Virus record (IMG/VR): IMGVR_UViG_3300014720_000030
Location: 1-64,000 of that record
Strand: one strand, 5' to 3'
Source: a virus
DNA: 64,000 bases
Both the position numbers and the translations under genes were made by a program. Positions 15,726 through 24,284 of this stretch are shown piece by piece. How positions within the stretch are numbered: position 1 is the stretch's first letter; the number at the start of each line of letters is the position of its first letter. The notes under the pieces are model-generated. The model was given only the letters and a program-made list of their open reading frames with translations. It was not told the origin of the DNA and did not search any database.

Positions 15726-17081
15726 TTATAATTCAATCCATTCATTGGATGGTCTAAATTTCATTATCCATTCATCTCCTCCTCCACCACCATTATTCCA
15801 ATAGCAGTGTCCTACAATTCTAACATATCCTGATGCAGGTACGGTTGTGTCCATTGTGGTTCCAGAACCTGACTTGATATATATTGGAAGGCCATAATCT
15901 GCATTATCGACTATAGGATACGGTGATCCAACAGAAACTACTACATCACCTTCTATTATAACAGAACCAGTTTGTGAAAATATGTTTTTAGCTATTCCTA
16001 GCATTTTTGTTGAAGAGTCTGTAGTCTGATCTACTTGATACCATTGACCGTCTGTGTTTAAATAAACCAAATCATTATCAACAACATTTGCATCAAAATA
16101 CGACTCCCCTAGAATTTGTCCAGCATTATTGTTGTTTGCAAACAAATTGACTCGTGTAGCTTCCCCAACGTATTGTTGATTGTACAAAAATGTTTCATAT
16201 GTTCCCGAAAAACCGTTCCAATCCAATGCAGTTACACCAGTTATGTCTAATAATCCTCTATTTCCGAAATCTATACTAGCGCTAGCACCCTGGAATGGTG
16301 ATCCATATAATTTGCGTTCATAATTTATATCATCTACTTTGATAGCATCATATGGACCCATGTCGGGAATAAATGGTGGAGAACCTGGAATTAAATCTCC
16401 TCGTACAATGAATGACCCAGATTCTATAATTACACCTGATTGCCAATTAAGTACTGGGTATTCACTACTGTTTTTAAGTTGTCGGGTACCCCAATCTATA
16501 GAAGTTCTAATTCCAGTAGAATCGACAGTCCATCGATTCTGCCAATCGATTGAGGTTTTAGCGCTAGTATCAATCGCAATTCGGTCTTGCCAATTAACAG
16601 AAAGACTAGAACCAGTGTCTCGCAATAGTCCTGCATTCCAATTGACTGTAAAATCGCCTGGACCATTATCAAACTTAAGCAATCGATTATTCCAATCAAC
16701 AGATTGTGATGCATTTGCATCATACATGCTTCGTAAAACGTCCCAACGCACCGAAAAATTTCCATTGGAATCAAACAATGTTCTGCTATCCCAATTCACA
16801 GAATCTTCCGTGCTGCCTGGTATAGGACCAGATCCAATCAATATTTTATTGGTACCATCGATACTGTCTAACACACTGAATGATCCAGTTACTCCTAATG
16901 AACCTGTAATCTCTGCACTTCCGGTGTATGGAAATGCAGGTGTACTTGGAGCATACGAAGCAGATAATGCTTGTGTTGCGTATGAAGCAGTACCTAATAA
17001 ACTTCCAGTTATGCTTGGAGCATACAATGAATTTAACGTGGCATCAGAGCCAGACGTTATGATCTTTTTCCATGATGGCAT
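15726..17081 (-). CDS. Tail-fibre-like structural protein with NW..R repeats (451 aa)
   Basis: N-terminal 'MPSWKKIITSGSDATLNSL' is shared with the 276-aa protein at 17356-18186 (MATWKKVVVSGSN). It is a recognisable start of marine phage fibre-like proteins. Residues ~95-320 hold about nine copies of a 16-18-residue unit with the core (S/T)(V/I)(N/D)W..R.L.D(S/T).G. These are beta-strand repeats typical of trimeric fibres or knobs. The C-terminal ~110 residues ('LVYLNTDGQWYQVDQT', 'MLGIAKNIFSQTGSVIIEGDVVV', '...WIMKFRPSNEWIEL') look like a capping domain. A strong AAAAGGA Shine-Dalgarno sequence is present. The 5' leader is unusually long and GC-rich. It may bind receptors or decorate the virion. 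Confidence 0.82.
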   Translation of the reverse strand: MPSWKKIITSGSDATLNSLYAPSITGSLLGTASYATQALSASYAPSTPAFPYTGSAEITGSLGVTGSFSVLDSIDGTNKILIGSGPIPGSTEDSVNWDSRTLFDSNGNFSVRWDVLRSMYDANASQSVDWNNRLLKFDNGPGDFTVNWNAGLLRDTGSSLSVNWQDRIAIDTSAKTSIDWQNRWTVDSTGIRTSIDWGTRQLKNSSEYPVLNWQSGVIIESGSFIVRGDLIPGSPPFIPDMGPYDAIKVDDINYERKLYGSPFQGASASIDFGNRGLLDITGVTALDWNGFSGTYETFLYNQQYVGEATRVNLFANNNNAGQILGESYFDANVVDNDLVYLNTDGQWYQVDQTTDSSTKMLGIAKNIFSQTGSVIIEGDVVVSVGSPYPIVDNADYGLPIYIKSGSGTTMDTTVPASGYVRIVGHCYWNNGGGGGDEWIMKFRPSNEWIEL

Positions 17082-17172
17082 ATCATTTTCCTTTTGTGTT
17101 GTGGTTGGTTACAGACACTTATGCCGTGCGTGTGCCCACTTCCTTGCGGCCTACAACATTTATAATAAATAT
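17082..17172 (-). promoter_or_regulatory. GC-rich leader of the 451-aa fibre gene with variant late promoter
   Basis: A one-base promoter variant (ATATTTATT on the coding strand, 17164-17172) overlaps the upstream stop. Unlike other genes here, ~80 nt separate it from the ATG. The leader contains a ~30-nt GC-rich core (17128-17156) with GCCG/CGGC ends, able to close a stem, in a genome that is otherwise about two-thirds AT. Confidence 0.4.
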
Positions 17173-17348
17173 CATTGTTTTAGATATTGTTCTTGCAATT
17201 TCAATATGATATTGTAGAATGTTTCTACTTGTTCTCCACGAATAGACACATCTTTAAGCAGCATCAACAAAAATTCAATTTCTTGTTTTGTTAATTGTGA
17301 TGCTGTTTGTGTTTCTGCTTTTGATTTTAATTTGTCAATTATGCTCAT
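17172..17348 (-). CDS. Small helical protein (58 aa)
   Basis: I start it at the ATG at 17348 (MSIIDKLKSK). Earlier in-frame codons overlap the upstream gene and lack a ribosome-binding site, while this ATG has an A-rich stretch upstream. It is charged and amphipathic throughout ('KQEIEFLLMLLKDVSIRG' near the middle). Similar small 'LTxxEIEFLLxxIKxxxFxGxxxExxYxxxxKLQ' proteins occur next to fibre genes in marine phages, and I know of no function. It lies between two fibre-like genes. Confidence 0.75.
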   Translation of the reverse strand: MSIIDKLKSKAETQTASQLTKQEIEFLLMLLKDVSIRGEQVETFYNIILKLQEQYLKQ

Positions 17349-17355
17349 AACTTTT

Positions 17356-18186
17356 TTAAGAATAAATGTAAATATCTCCACTCAATGTATCAACATGAAT
17401 TGTACCATGGCCATTGCCTGAGCCACCGTATATTGGTGCTGGAGATGGTGCAGCTGTGCTTGTTTCTACTGCTCCTGCATATACCGACGGTACAAATGAA
17501 TTGCCCGTGGCATCGAATGATGAAGTAAATCCCCATCGCGTAGTACCAGAATCATATCCATACAATTCACCAATATTTTGAGTACCTTGTTGTACAACAA
17601 TACCACCATCTCCTGCAGTATTAGATCCAGATGCAAACAATACAAACCGATCTGCAACAAGCAAGTTTGCAGTGTTTTGAAATGATGCAGTACCTAATAC
17701 AACCAAATCGCCTGTCAATGTTAATCCAACAAACGACGGTGAATCTGTTGTTTCTAATCCTAAATCGATTGTCGACCCAGCTACGCCATTTGTTGTTAAT
17801 AAAGCCTGACCCTGTCCTGGGCTAGATAACACTGATGCAGATACTACTGTACTACCTGCTAATATTTGTGTTTGAGTTACGCTACCACCTAATGATGTTG
17901 CATTACCTGCAATTGTTATAGATGAATTTGCTAAACTACCATTTGGAATGCTACCTAATGTAAATGTAATTGTATCTGAACCGGCATTTCCTGAAATATC
18001 TAATCCGGCGCCAGATGCAGATGCAAATGTTAATGTATCTACTGCACTATCTGCTAATACATTCGTACCGTTAATGGACATCGTAACAAATGAATTTTGT
18101 GCAGTTACTGATGTTAAATATCCAGCATCATTATTTAATTGGGAAATATTACTTCCCGATACTACTACTTTTTTCCAAGTTGCCAT
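17356..18186 (-). CDS. Tail-fibre-like structural protein (276 aa)
   Basis: Starts 'MATWKKVVVSGSNISQLNND', a signature shared with the 451-aa protein. The composition is Ser/Thr/Gly/Ala/Val-rich beta sequence with almost no charged residues. The centre contains 'LTLTGDLVVLGTASFQNT' (about 155-172), a unit repeated across many phage fibre proteins. The C-terminal 'HGTIHVDTLSGDIYIYS' probably caps the trimer. An AGGAAC Shine-Dalgarno sequence and an exact late-promoter element precede it. I expect a trimeric fibre or whisker. The target and attachment point are unknown. Confidence 0.8.
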   Translation of the reverse strand: MATWKKVVVSGSNISQLNNDAGYLTSVTAQNSFVTMSINGTNVLADSAVDTLTFASASGAGLDISGNAGSDTITFTLGSIPNGSLANSSITIAGNATSLGGSVTQTQILAGSTVVSASVLSSPGQGQALLTTNGVAGSTIDLGLETTDSPSFVGLTLTGDLVVLGTASFQNTANLLVADRFVLFASGSNTAGDGGIVVQQGTQNIGELYGYDSGTTRWGFTSSFDATGNSFVPSVYAGAVETSTAAPSPAPIYGGSGNGHGTIHVDTLSGDIYIYS

Positions 18187-18205
18187 GTTTTATGTTCCTA
18201 TTTTA

Positions 18206-18214
18206 TATAAATAT
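18206..18214 (-). promoter_or_regulatory. Late-promoter-like element (exact)
   Basis: Coding strand TTATATTTATATAAAATAGGAAC, 19 nt before the ATG at 18186. Confidence 0.6.
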
Positions 18215-18219
18215 AAGCA

Positions 18220-18549
18220 TCAATCTAAACCTACAAAAAAAGATGCAGATGTAAAATATAATGCACCATTAGGTGCTGTTCCTGCAGGATCTAAACTTTG
18301 TGTTGCTACTACTATAGTGCCACTTTGTGATACTGTTAATACGGGTTGATTATTAAAGTTTTTAATTAAAAATATATCATTAACATCACTTTTAATTTCT
18401 AAAGAGCCTGTAATTACAGCACTACCTGAAAACGGAAACAACGATCCGCCGCCGCCGTTAAGTGCAAATGAAGCTGTCACTGCATAACTTGAAGATATAT
18501 TATACAACGAACCGGTTTGTAATTGCCCGGGTCTAAACTGCCGTGCCAT
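18220..18549 (-). CDS. Small fibre-like structural protein (109 aa)
   Basis: I choose the ATG at 18549 (MARQFRPGQLQTGS) because GGGAGG lies 8 nt upstream. The longer ORF to 18558 would lack this spacing. The start codon overlaps the gp15-like stop (TAATG). It contains 'SGSAVITGSLEIKS', a fibre repeat unit shared with the two larger fibre-like proteins nearby. No signal peptide or membrane segment. It is probably part of the same fibre or virion-decoration group. Confidence 0.78.
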   Translation of the reverse strand: MARQFRPGQLQTGSLYNISSSYAVTASFALNGGGGSLFPFSGSAVITGSLEIKSDVNDIFLIKNFNNQPVLTVSQSGTIVVATQSLDPAGTAPNGALYFTSASFFVGLD

Positions 18550-19772
18550 TAAGCCCACCTCCCTTTAACTACAACAACATCTTGTGCAGTTAATGTATAT
18601 CCTAACGTTGCAGTATTGAATATGATTGTTTGTGCGGCAACGTCGCTAGGTGTCCACGTATATACTATTTTATCAATATATTGACCGTTAATAAATACAT
18701 CAAATTCATTTTTGCTAGCAACTGTAGTCGTAACTGGATTAATTGCAGCAAATGCTGATATGCTTACGGTAGTTCCAGAAACATAGGTTGCAATTTGTTC
18801 TGTAATGTTTGTTAGGTAATTCATTGCTTGTGCATTGATGCTAACATTAACACCTCCGCCGGATATAATTGCAGTGCCGCCACTCATTATATTAGTTTGC
18901 AGTTGTAACAACTGAGTTGGAATTTCTAATGTTTCAAATATGTTGTTATCAACATCAACAACTTGATCGAATGTTACTTTCTTTATAGAATACATTTTTT
19001 TAATAGTTGACATTCGAACTTCTTGTTCTGATAACAATGTTCCTAAAACAGACAATGGTATTGTTGCACGGACTAATCTATCCTCTCCAATCGTATTTAC
19101 CGTTTCAAATGATATTGATCCAATAGTTGTAGGAAATTTATTTGCATCATTTCCCCAAGAAAACCGACCATATGGTAAAATTTGATCAACTAATTCGTTC
19201 ATTTGAGTGGTAAAATCACACCACAACATCATATCATATTCTACAGTAACATATTTTGGTATATCAATAATATAAAATTGTTCTGATGGTTGCGGATTAT
19301 TTTTTGGAATTGGAAACAATTCATCTTCATATCTATTTCTAGAATTATATTTACTTCGATGTACTATGTAGTTTGCTGCATTAGGTCTATTCACATCCAA
19401 TGTTTTTTGTGCATCTCTTTCTCCTACGGAATTACGTTTTAGCATAATTAATGGAGATTGCAACATGCCCTTTTCATCACGTAAATAGCCTAATCTGCGG
19501 ACATTATCCCATTTTTCTCCGTTTGAAAATATTACTGGGACTGGTATTAATTCTTTATTTGCAGTTACTTGTGGTTGAATTTCATTTTCAATATACCATT
19601 TAATTGCAAAATCAATATCGTAAATTGTACGTTGTTTTGTTCGTACAACATCATCATCTCGACGAGTTTGCATTGCTCTATTTAACAATAGATCAGGAGT
19701 TATTCCTTCCGTTCTTTGCGGATTTGGGTTGTTTGTTTTTCTATCAATATCCTGTCTATTTAATCTAGGCAT
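18549..19772 (-). CDS. Tail completion/sheath-terminator protein, gp15-like
   Basis: A 407-aa protein (T4 gp15 is 272 aa). The pattern 'VPVIFSNGEKW' (about 80-90), then 'SPLIMLKR', then 'YVTVEYDMMLWCDFTTQMNELVDQILPYGRF' in sense (about 177-207) matches the gp15 core: a beta strand, a conserved aromatic run and a 'QILPY' turn. It forms the hexameric ring that caps tube and sheath at the head-proximal end. It is preceded by the gp14-like gene, the T4 order 13-14-15. The C-terminal ~130 residues (Thr/Ile/Ala-rich, with 'DVFINGQYIDKIVYTW') are an extra domain not found in T4 gp15. Confidence 0.82.
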   Translation of the reverse strand: MPRLNRQDIDRKTNNPNPQRTEGITPDLLLNRAMQTRRDDDVVRTKQRTIYDIDFAIKWYIENEIQPQVTANKELIPVPVIFSNGEKWDNVRRLGYLRDEKGMLQSPLIMLKRNSVGERDAQKTLDVNRPNAANYIVHRSKYNSRNRYEDELFPIPKNNPQPSEQFYIIDIPKYVTVEYDMMLWCDFTTQMNELVDQILPYGRFSWGNDANKFPTTIGSISFETVNTIGEDRLVRATIPLSVLGTLLSEQEVRMSTIKKMYSIKKVTFDQVVDVDNNIFETLEIPTQLLQLQTNIMSGGTAIISGGGVNVSINAQAMNYLTNITEQIATYVSGTTVSISAFAAINPVTTTVASKNEFDVFINGQYIDKIVYTWTPSDVAAQTIIFNTATLGYTLTAQDVVVVKGRWA

Positions 19773-19774
19773 TA

Positions 19775-20290
19775 TTATCCTTTAAATGAAAATGCATTAT
19801 TTCCGCCACGTCTTAAATTTTTAATACCCAGTGGGGTCTGACGCGTTGCATGTGCATTACACATAACGGAAACGCTATAACCATGGGTATCACCATTTGG
19901 CCACGTTTCTGGATTTTTTCCTACAAAGTATTTGTTTGCATCAATGTTATCCAATTCATAATATTCGTTATCCCAAAATACAATATCTCCAGCTTCTGGA
20001 TAAAATCCTGCTCGTTCTAATAAATCTCGCGAAATGCCAAATGTTAATGTACGAGTATATGAATGGCCATAATCATCCATCGTAGCAGATTTATCATCTT
20101 TTGTAATCATGCATGGTAATAGTATAGAATCATAATATGATTTAGAATCAGATTCTCCGTATATATTAGATTCCGTTGTATCTAAAATCAGTTTATAAAA
20201 TTCAATTTCGGTATCAACAACTGCATTGATTATTTCTCTGTTAATTGATGCTAAAAATTTAGCATCTCGCATTGTTCCAAATAGTGCCAT
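19775..20290 (-). CDS. Neck protein, gp14-like
   Basis: A 171-aa protein. The diagnostic stretch is 'PEAGDIVFWDNEYYELDNID' (about 105-124), which resembles the 'GD.I.F......FEI..V' segment of T4 gp14 and other head-closure proteins. A basic Gly/Arg/Asn tail follows. T4 gp14 is 256 aa, so this is a compact version. It has a textbook AAGGAG Shine-Dalgarno sequence and is flanked by gp13-like and gp15-like genes. It connects the portal vertex to the tail. Confidence 0.78.
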   Translation of the reverse strand: MALFGTMRDAKFLASINREIINAVVDTEIEFYKLILDTTESNIYGESDSKSYYDSILLPCMITKDDKSATMDDYGHSYTRTLTFGISRDLLERAGFYPEAGDIVFWDNEYYELDNIDANKYFVGKNPETWPNGDTHGYSVSVMCNAHATRQTPLGIKNLRRGGNNAFSFKG

Positions 20291-20299
20291 AATTTCTCC

Positions 20300-21526
20300 T
20301 TATGCAACATATATTTTTAATGGAATCTTTGCTTGCATTTCTAATAACTGTGTTGCTTCTGCATTTTGACGCGTCATCATTTGTTCCCGAGTCATTTTTT
20401 CTAAAAATTCTCGAAGCTGTGTTATCAACGCCTCTTTTTCCGTTTGTCCTTGCGATGTTAAATCAGCACCATTCATTGTCACTTCGCCATTTGGAATAGG
20501 AATACTACTATATTTGTTTCGTACATAACCTAACATTTCTTTTGTCAAAGCCAATGCATATCTAAATATCCACGCACGCCCCATATCATTAATTCTGCTG
20601 TATGTTTGGTATTTATATGGTATATTTGATGCGTCCGTAATAACACCTCGCATAAGTGCTGTATTGCCAAATAAGACGCCTTCATTTGTTTTTGCTTCTT
20701 CAAAAATAACATCAACCAATACTTTATCAAAAAATGGGGTTGCTGATGAAGATCCGGTTGGTCGTACTGGCACTGGCCAAAATTTTATATCATCTCCATG
20801 TATTTCAAATGAATATTGCGACTTACGTATTTGATCATTAAATTCAATTGATTGTAGTCTCATTAAATCTGCATGAATCGGCATCATCATAAATGATACG
20901 GATGGAGAAAATCCTCCAAAATCAAATGAATCAAGTAATTGTTGAGACCCTAAACCAGTTCCAACAAATGGATCAAAATATCGTACGATTGCCGGAGGTG
21001 CATTATGTATCACTCGTTTAATTTCTACGGAACTAGTTGTTAGTATAATACCTAATGATTTAGATACTGCAGTTTTTATACTATATGTTTGTTTGCCCGG
21101 TTCTATATCAAATGTTATTCTGGTCCATGGTTGATGCCCTCCGCTATCTGCTTCAGTACCATATGTTTTTGATAATTTAGATATATATCCAAATGAATTT
21201 CCAACTAATGCATCAGTAAAACTATTATTAGTTAAAAAACTAGATCCAGTTTGAACGCCGAGAGTATTTAATAAATTGTTAGAAATATTTACTTGATTTA
21301 CTTGATTTGAATATTCTACAACTGCCGCTTCAAATGCAGTATAAAAATTTACTGCTACCAATTCGACATCTAATATAGGATAGCCTAATGTTTGTGCTGC
21401 CATTTTTGCAAATTTATCTGCATGTTGCGCAAACGTAGCATCTGTGTCAAAAAATCCAAATGGAGTACTACCAGTATTAAACGAAGAACTTCCAGGCCAT
21501 ATGGGCCTATTTTCTGAATAATCCAT
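20300..21526 (-). CDS. Neck protein, gp13-like
   Basis: A 408-aa protein in the gp13 position, first of the neck trio. The C-terminal 100 residues ('WIFRYALALTKEMLGYVRNKY' then 'PIPNGEVTMNGADLTSQG' and a long charged helix) match the plan of gp13-type proteins, in which a helix, a Pro-Gly turn and a coiled segment contact the portal. The middle ('IEPGKQTYSI', 'DDIKFWPVPV') is beta-rich. An exact late-promoter element and AAGGAG precede the ATG. Naming rests on position plus this C-terminal pattern. Confidence 0.75.
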   Translation of the reverse strand: MDYSENRPIWPGSSSFNTGSTPFGFFDTDATFAQHADKFAKMAAQTLGYPILDVELVAVNFYTAFEAAVVEYSNQVNQVNISNNLLNTLGVQTGSSFLTNNSFTDALVGNSFGYISKLSKTYGTEADSGGHQPWTRITFDIEPGKQTYSIKTAVSKSLGIILTTSSVEIKRVIHNAPPAIVRYFDPFVGTGLGSQQLLDSFDFGGFSPSVSFMMMPIHADLMRLQSIEFNDQIRKSQYSFEIHGDDIKFWPVPVRPTGSSSATPFFDKVLVDVIFEEAKTNEGVLFGNTALMRGVITDASNIPYKYQTYSRINDMGRAWIFRYALALTKEMLGYVRNKYSSIPIPNGEVTMNGADLTSQGQTEKEALITQLREFLEKMTREQMMTRQNAEATQLLEMQAKIPLKIYVA

Positions 21527-21541
21527 TATACTCCTTTTTTA

Positions 21542-21550
21542 TATAAATAT
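21542..21550 (-). promoter_or_regulatory. Late-promoter-like element (exact)
   Basis: GATATTTATATAAAAAAGGAG on the coding strand, 15 nt before the neck-gene ATG. Confidence 0.65.
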
Positions 21551-22215
21551 CAATACGTTTCGTTTAGGAGTTTTAAAATTTCATTTAATGATTCATGTCT
21601 ATGATTGTCTAATAATATGATTTCATTAACGTATTTTGATTTGGTTAATTTAGGTACTTCATGCACTGCAGAATCATTTCCAAATTTTAAGTCTATTTGA
21701 TATCGATCGCCTGTAAGTATCATGATGCTTTCTTTTCCTAAACGAGATACAACCATTTGAAGTTGTTGTTTAGTTAAGTTTTGAAATTCATCTACAATAC
21801 AAATTGCATGATCAAACGTACGGCCTCGAAAGTGTGCTAAAGAAACTAATTCAATTTGTTCTTCTCGTTCCATTTTATCTAAAATATCTGGTTTATTATA
21901 TACTTTACGCATATTGCTACGCAAAGGAACTAACCATGGATCCATTTTTTCTGCTAATGACCCGGGAAGAAATCCGTTATCTTCATTTGATACAGTTGGC
22001 CTTGTTATAATAATTTTGTTGATTTGTCTTTTAAAAAACATATCTAATGCAACTTGTACTGCTAACAAAGTTTTACCAGAACCCGCTTTACCTAAAATAA
22101 AATTAAAAGGCGTTTGCAATATTTTTGATTTTGCTTGTTTTTGTTCTTCTGACAATGTAATTGAAAATTTAACATCAGTTTTTGGTGGAGTTTTTTCTCG
22201 ATTTTGTGTAGACAT
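21550..22215 (-). CDS. phoH: PhoH-like P-loop ATPase
   Basis: A 221-aa PhoH-family NTPase. Walker A is GKAGSGKT (42-49). Walker B is 'ICIVDEFQNL' (about 132-141). The C-terminal 'MILTGDRYQID' (about 165-175) matches the PhoH sensor motif. The family is common in marine phages; its physiological role is unsettled (RNA-associated ATPase activity has been proposed for cellular members). Here it lies between the capsid gene and the neck genes, inside the late morphogenesis block rather than among early genes. Its TGA stop overlaps the promoter of the next gene. Confidence 0.92.
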   Translation of the reverse strand: MSTQNREKTPPKTDVKFSITLSEEQKQAKSKILQTPFNFILGKAGSGKTLLAVQVALDMFFKRQINKIIITRPTVSNEDNGFLPGSLAEKMDPWLVPLRSNMRKVYNKPDILDKMEREEQIELVSLAHFRGRTFDHAICIVDEFQNLTKQQLQMVVSRLGKESIMILTGDRYQIDLKFGNDSAVHEVPKLTKSKYVNEIILLDNHRHESLNEILKLLNETY

Positions 22216-22224
22216 AAAATAACC

Positions 22225-22500
22225 TTAAAATAATTTTGTAAGCGTTGTTTGTAAAAGAGTCATATCTTTCAATGTTTCAATTTTTCCCAAACACATTTTT
22301 CGTATAGCAAAAAACGTTTGTTTTGGCGGATATGCGGTCATAACTTTTATTTTGATTAGTTCTTTATCTGGGCCTAGGTCTCGTTCTATATGAACCATCA
22401 AAACCATTCGTATAGCTCGAATTCGATCTAGTACATCGATAAGTCGACCAGCATATCGTATTTCCGCAAACATCTCGTATTTATGTCTTTCTACTGCCAT
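22225..22500 (-). CDS. Hypothetical protein (91 aa)
   Basis: I start it at the ATG at 22500 (MAVERHKYEMFAEIRY), which has AAAGGA 5 nt upstream and an exact late-promoter element 11 nt upstream. The longer ORF from 22524 would begin inside the promoter. The protein is basic and helical, with a mid-protein 'LIDVLDRIRAIRMVLMVHIERDL' in sense and a 'TAYPPKQTFFAIRKMCLG' segment. It resembles small uncharacterised proteins next to phoH in other phages, but I cannot name it. Confidence 0.75.
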   Translation of the reverse strand: MAVERHKYEMFAEIRYAGRLIDVLDRIRAIRMVLMVHIERDLGPDKELIKIKVMTAYPPKQTFFAIRKMCLGKIETLKDMTLLQTTLTKLF

Positions 22501-22511
22501 GTTTCCTTTAA

Positions 22512-22520
22512 TATAAATAT
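22512..22520 (-). promoter_or_regulatory. Late-promoter-like element (exact)
   Basis: TATATTTATATTAAAGGAAAC on the coding strand, 11 nt before the ATG at 22500. Confidence 0.6.
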
Positions 22521-22528
22521 ACAATCAG

Positions 22529-22556
22529 TAAAAAAGGGTGACCGAAGCCACCCTTT
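22529..22556 (-). terminator. Intrinsic terminator after major capsid gene
   Basis: Coding strand AAAGGGTGGC-TTCG-GTCACCCTTT stem with a UUCG tetraloop, followed by TTT. It begins 50 nt after the capsid stop codon. Confidence 0.85.
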
Positions 22557-22606
22557 CCGTTTTAATTAGTTAATTCGTTAAATTAAAAGCTAATCGAAGT
22601 TAACTA

Positions 22607-24253
22607 TTAAAGCGTGTTAAGACCGTGTACGTATACTTTTCCGTAGAATTCTGGACGAACTACTTGCTTCGCGTAACGTGTCATGACACCTTTACGCGGA
22701 GTGAAGTTCACCGGATCATATACAAGCGGAGTCATAATTAATGGAATATAAGGAGCAAATACAGCACCTGTTTCAAGGAACTGAGAACCTCTGAAGCCCA
22801 TCAAAATTACGTTCTCTAACATGTATGGATTTTTGTATACAGTATAACGGTTATTGATTGAACCAATTTTTTGAACGCCAGCAGCAAATTCCATTTTAGT
22901 TCCATCAGTGTCGGCAGCAAATCCTGGGATAGACTCAAGGATAGTTGCAACTGCAGGAGATGTTACTAAGAAGTTAGCACCACCACGCAATGTTTTCTGA
23001 TGAATTTTATTAGATACTTTTTGCAGTTTAGTACCCAAAGTTTGGAACCAACCACCTTGAGTGCTATAGAATCCATCACCTAAATTTTGGTTAGCTGTAC
23101 CAGCAGCAAGAGTTTGGAAAGCTGAACCGTCCCATATGGTGTTGTTTCGAGCTGACCAAAATTCAGTGGTTGGAGCTGCGGCAATCAACATATCAAGGAT
23201 CTCAAGATCGATTTCCATTGATACATACTCAGAAAGCATTGAAGTCAATTCAGCTTCAGCATCAATTGAGTGGTATGCGTTCAAGTCTTGAGCAAATTCA
23301 GGTGTCCATACAGCCTTTAACTTACGTGTTTTAGCAACAATTGGGTTAGACTGCATTTCAAGATTGATTTCTGGAATATCGATATCAGTATTGTATCCGT
23401 TTCCGTAAGCACCTTTATTGTCTTCAAAATCACCTCTAGTAATATCGGTAGGCTGTTTGCTATAATTCAAACCAAAGTTACCCGCATTAATTGCTAATTG
23501 AAGTGCAGTTGCTTGAGTTGTTGTTACAACAAATGATGCAGTGTAATTGCTGTTAATTGTTGAAAATGCTTGTACTGGGGCAATTTCTGTACTAGCTGAT
23601 CCAGAACGAAATGTCCATGAACGAACTGCATATAAATCTGCATTCGTAGGAACGTTGATTGTCAACATTTTGTATGAAGCTGAACCAGAATAAGTTGAAT
23701 CTCCATTTACTTGAGCAGTGGTTGGTGTTGAACCAGTAGCTGCAGTTACAAGTGAAGATGTTTCGTTAATTGAATAACCAAAACGTCCTGCACCATAAAG
23801 ACCTCCGCTTGGATCACCAGTTGTAGTAGTAACACCAAACATTGAGTCATCTGCATTAGGAGAACCAAATGGATCACCTGTTCTGTTGTTGTTGTCGTCA
23901 TCGAATCCTGGCTGAGCTGTACCATATTTAAAGTCTAGATAAAATATAAGACCTGATGGCAAGTTCATTGGCTGAACTGAAACGAATTCTTTTGCAGCAA
24001 ATTCAGCAAAGATACGTCGTACCAATGGAAGTGCTACACCTGCCCACTCTTCAGATCCTTGTGCGGTACCTGTTTGTGAAGCTTCTTTTACTAATTGACG
24101 AGCTTGGTTCTCAAGTAACTGAGACATACCAGCACGTTCGGTCTCACCACGAAGACCTTCTAATAGACCTGTTCTTTCCCACTTTGCAGCTAAAGCTTTT
24201 GCATTGTTTCGTTGAACAAAGTCATTTGTTTGAAGTAAGTTTGAAATACTCAT
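22607..24253 (-). CDS. Major capsid protein, gp23-like
   Basis: A 548-aa HK97-fold capsid protein (T4 gp23 is 521 aa). Recognisable parts: 'EEWAGVALPLVRRIFAEFAAKEFVSVQPM' (about 68-96) with 'LPSGLIFYLDFKYGT', the gp23 N-arm and E-loop start. Later come 'EINLEMQSNPIVAKTRKLKAVWT' (about 290) and the C-terminal 'NPYMLENVILMGFRGSQFLETG' and 'RYAKQVVRPEFYGKVYVHGL'. Possible prohead-protease sites before the body are G-LLE|G at 32 and Q-LLE|N at 48. The ATG has AAAGGA within a ~30-nt A-rich leader, a strong initiation context. No late-promoter element lies directly upstream. A UUCG terminator follows. Confidence 0.96.
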   Translation of the reverse strand: MSISNLLQTNDFVQRNNAKALAAKWERTGLLEGLRGETERAGMSQLLENQARQLVKEASQTGTAQGSEEWAGVALPLVRRIFAEFAAKEFVSVQPMNLPSGLIFYLDFKYGTAQPGFDDDNNNRTGDPFGSPNADDSMFGVTTTTGDPSGGLYGAGRFGYSINETSSLVTAATGSTPTTAQVNGDSTYSGSASYKMLTINVPTNADLYAVRSWTFRSGSASTEIAPVQAFSTINSNYTASFVVTTTQATALQLAINAGNFGLNYSKQPTDITRGDFEDNKGAYGNGYNTDIDIPEINLEMQSNPIVAKTRKLKAVWTPEFAQDLNAYHSIDAEAELTSMLSEYVSMEIDLEILDMLIAAAPTTEFWSARNNTIWDGSAFQTLAAGTANQNLGDGFYSTQGGWFQTLGTKLQKVSNKIHQKTLRGGANFLVTSPAVATILESIPGFAADTDGTKMEFAAGVQKIGSINNRYTVYKNPYMLENVILMGFRGSQFLETGAVFAPYIPLIMTPLVYDPVNFTPRKGVMTRYAKQVVRPEFYGKVYVHGLNTL

Positions 24254-24284
24254 GTTTTCCTTTGTTTTTTGTTTTTTTTTTGTT

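Noticed and set aside
17082-17172. Possible tRNA or tmRNA-like gene in the GC-rich leader
   Set aside because: No cloverleaf with a T-arm and acceptor stem could be drawn; only short stems are possible.
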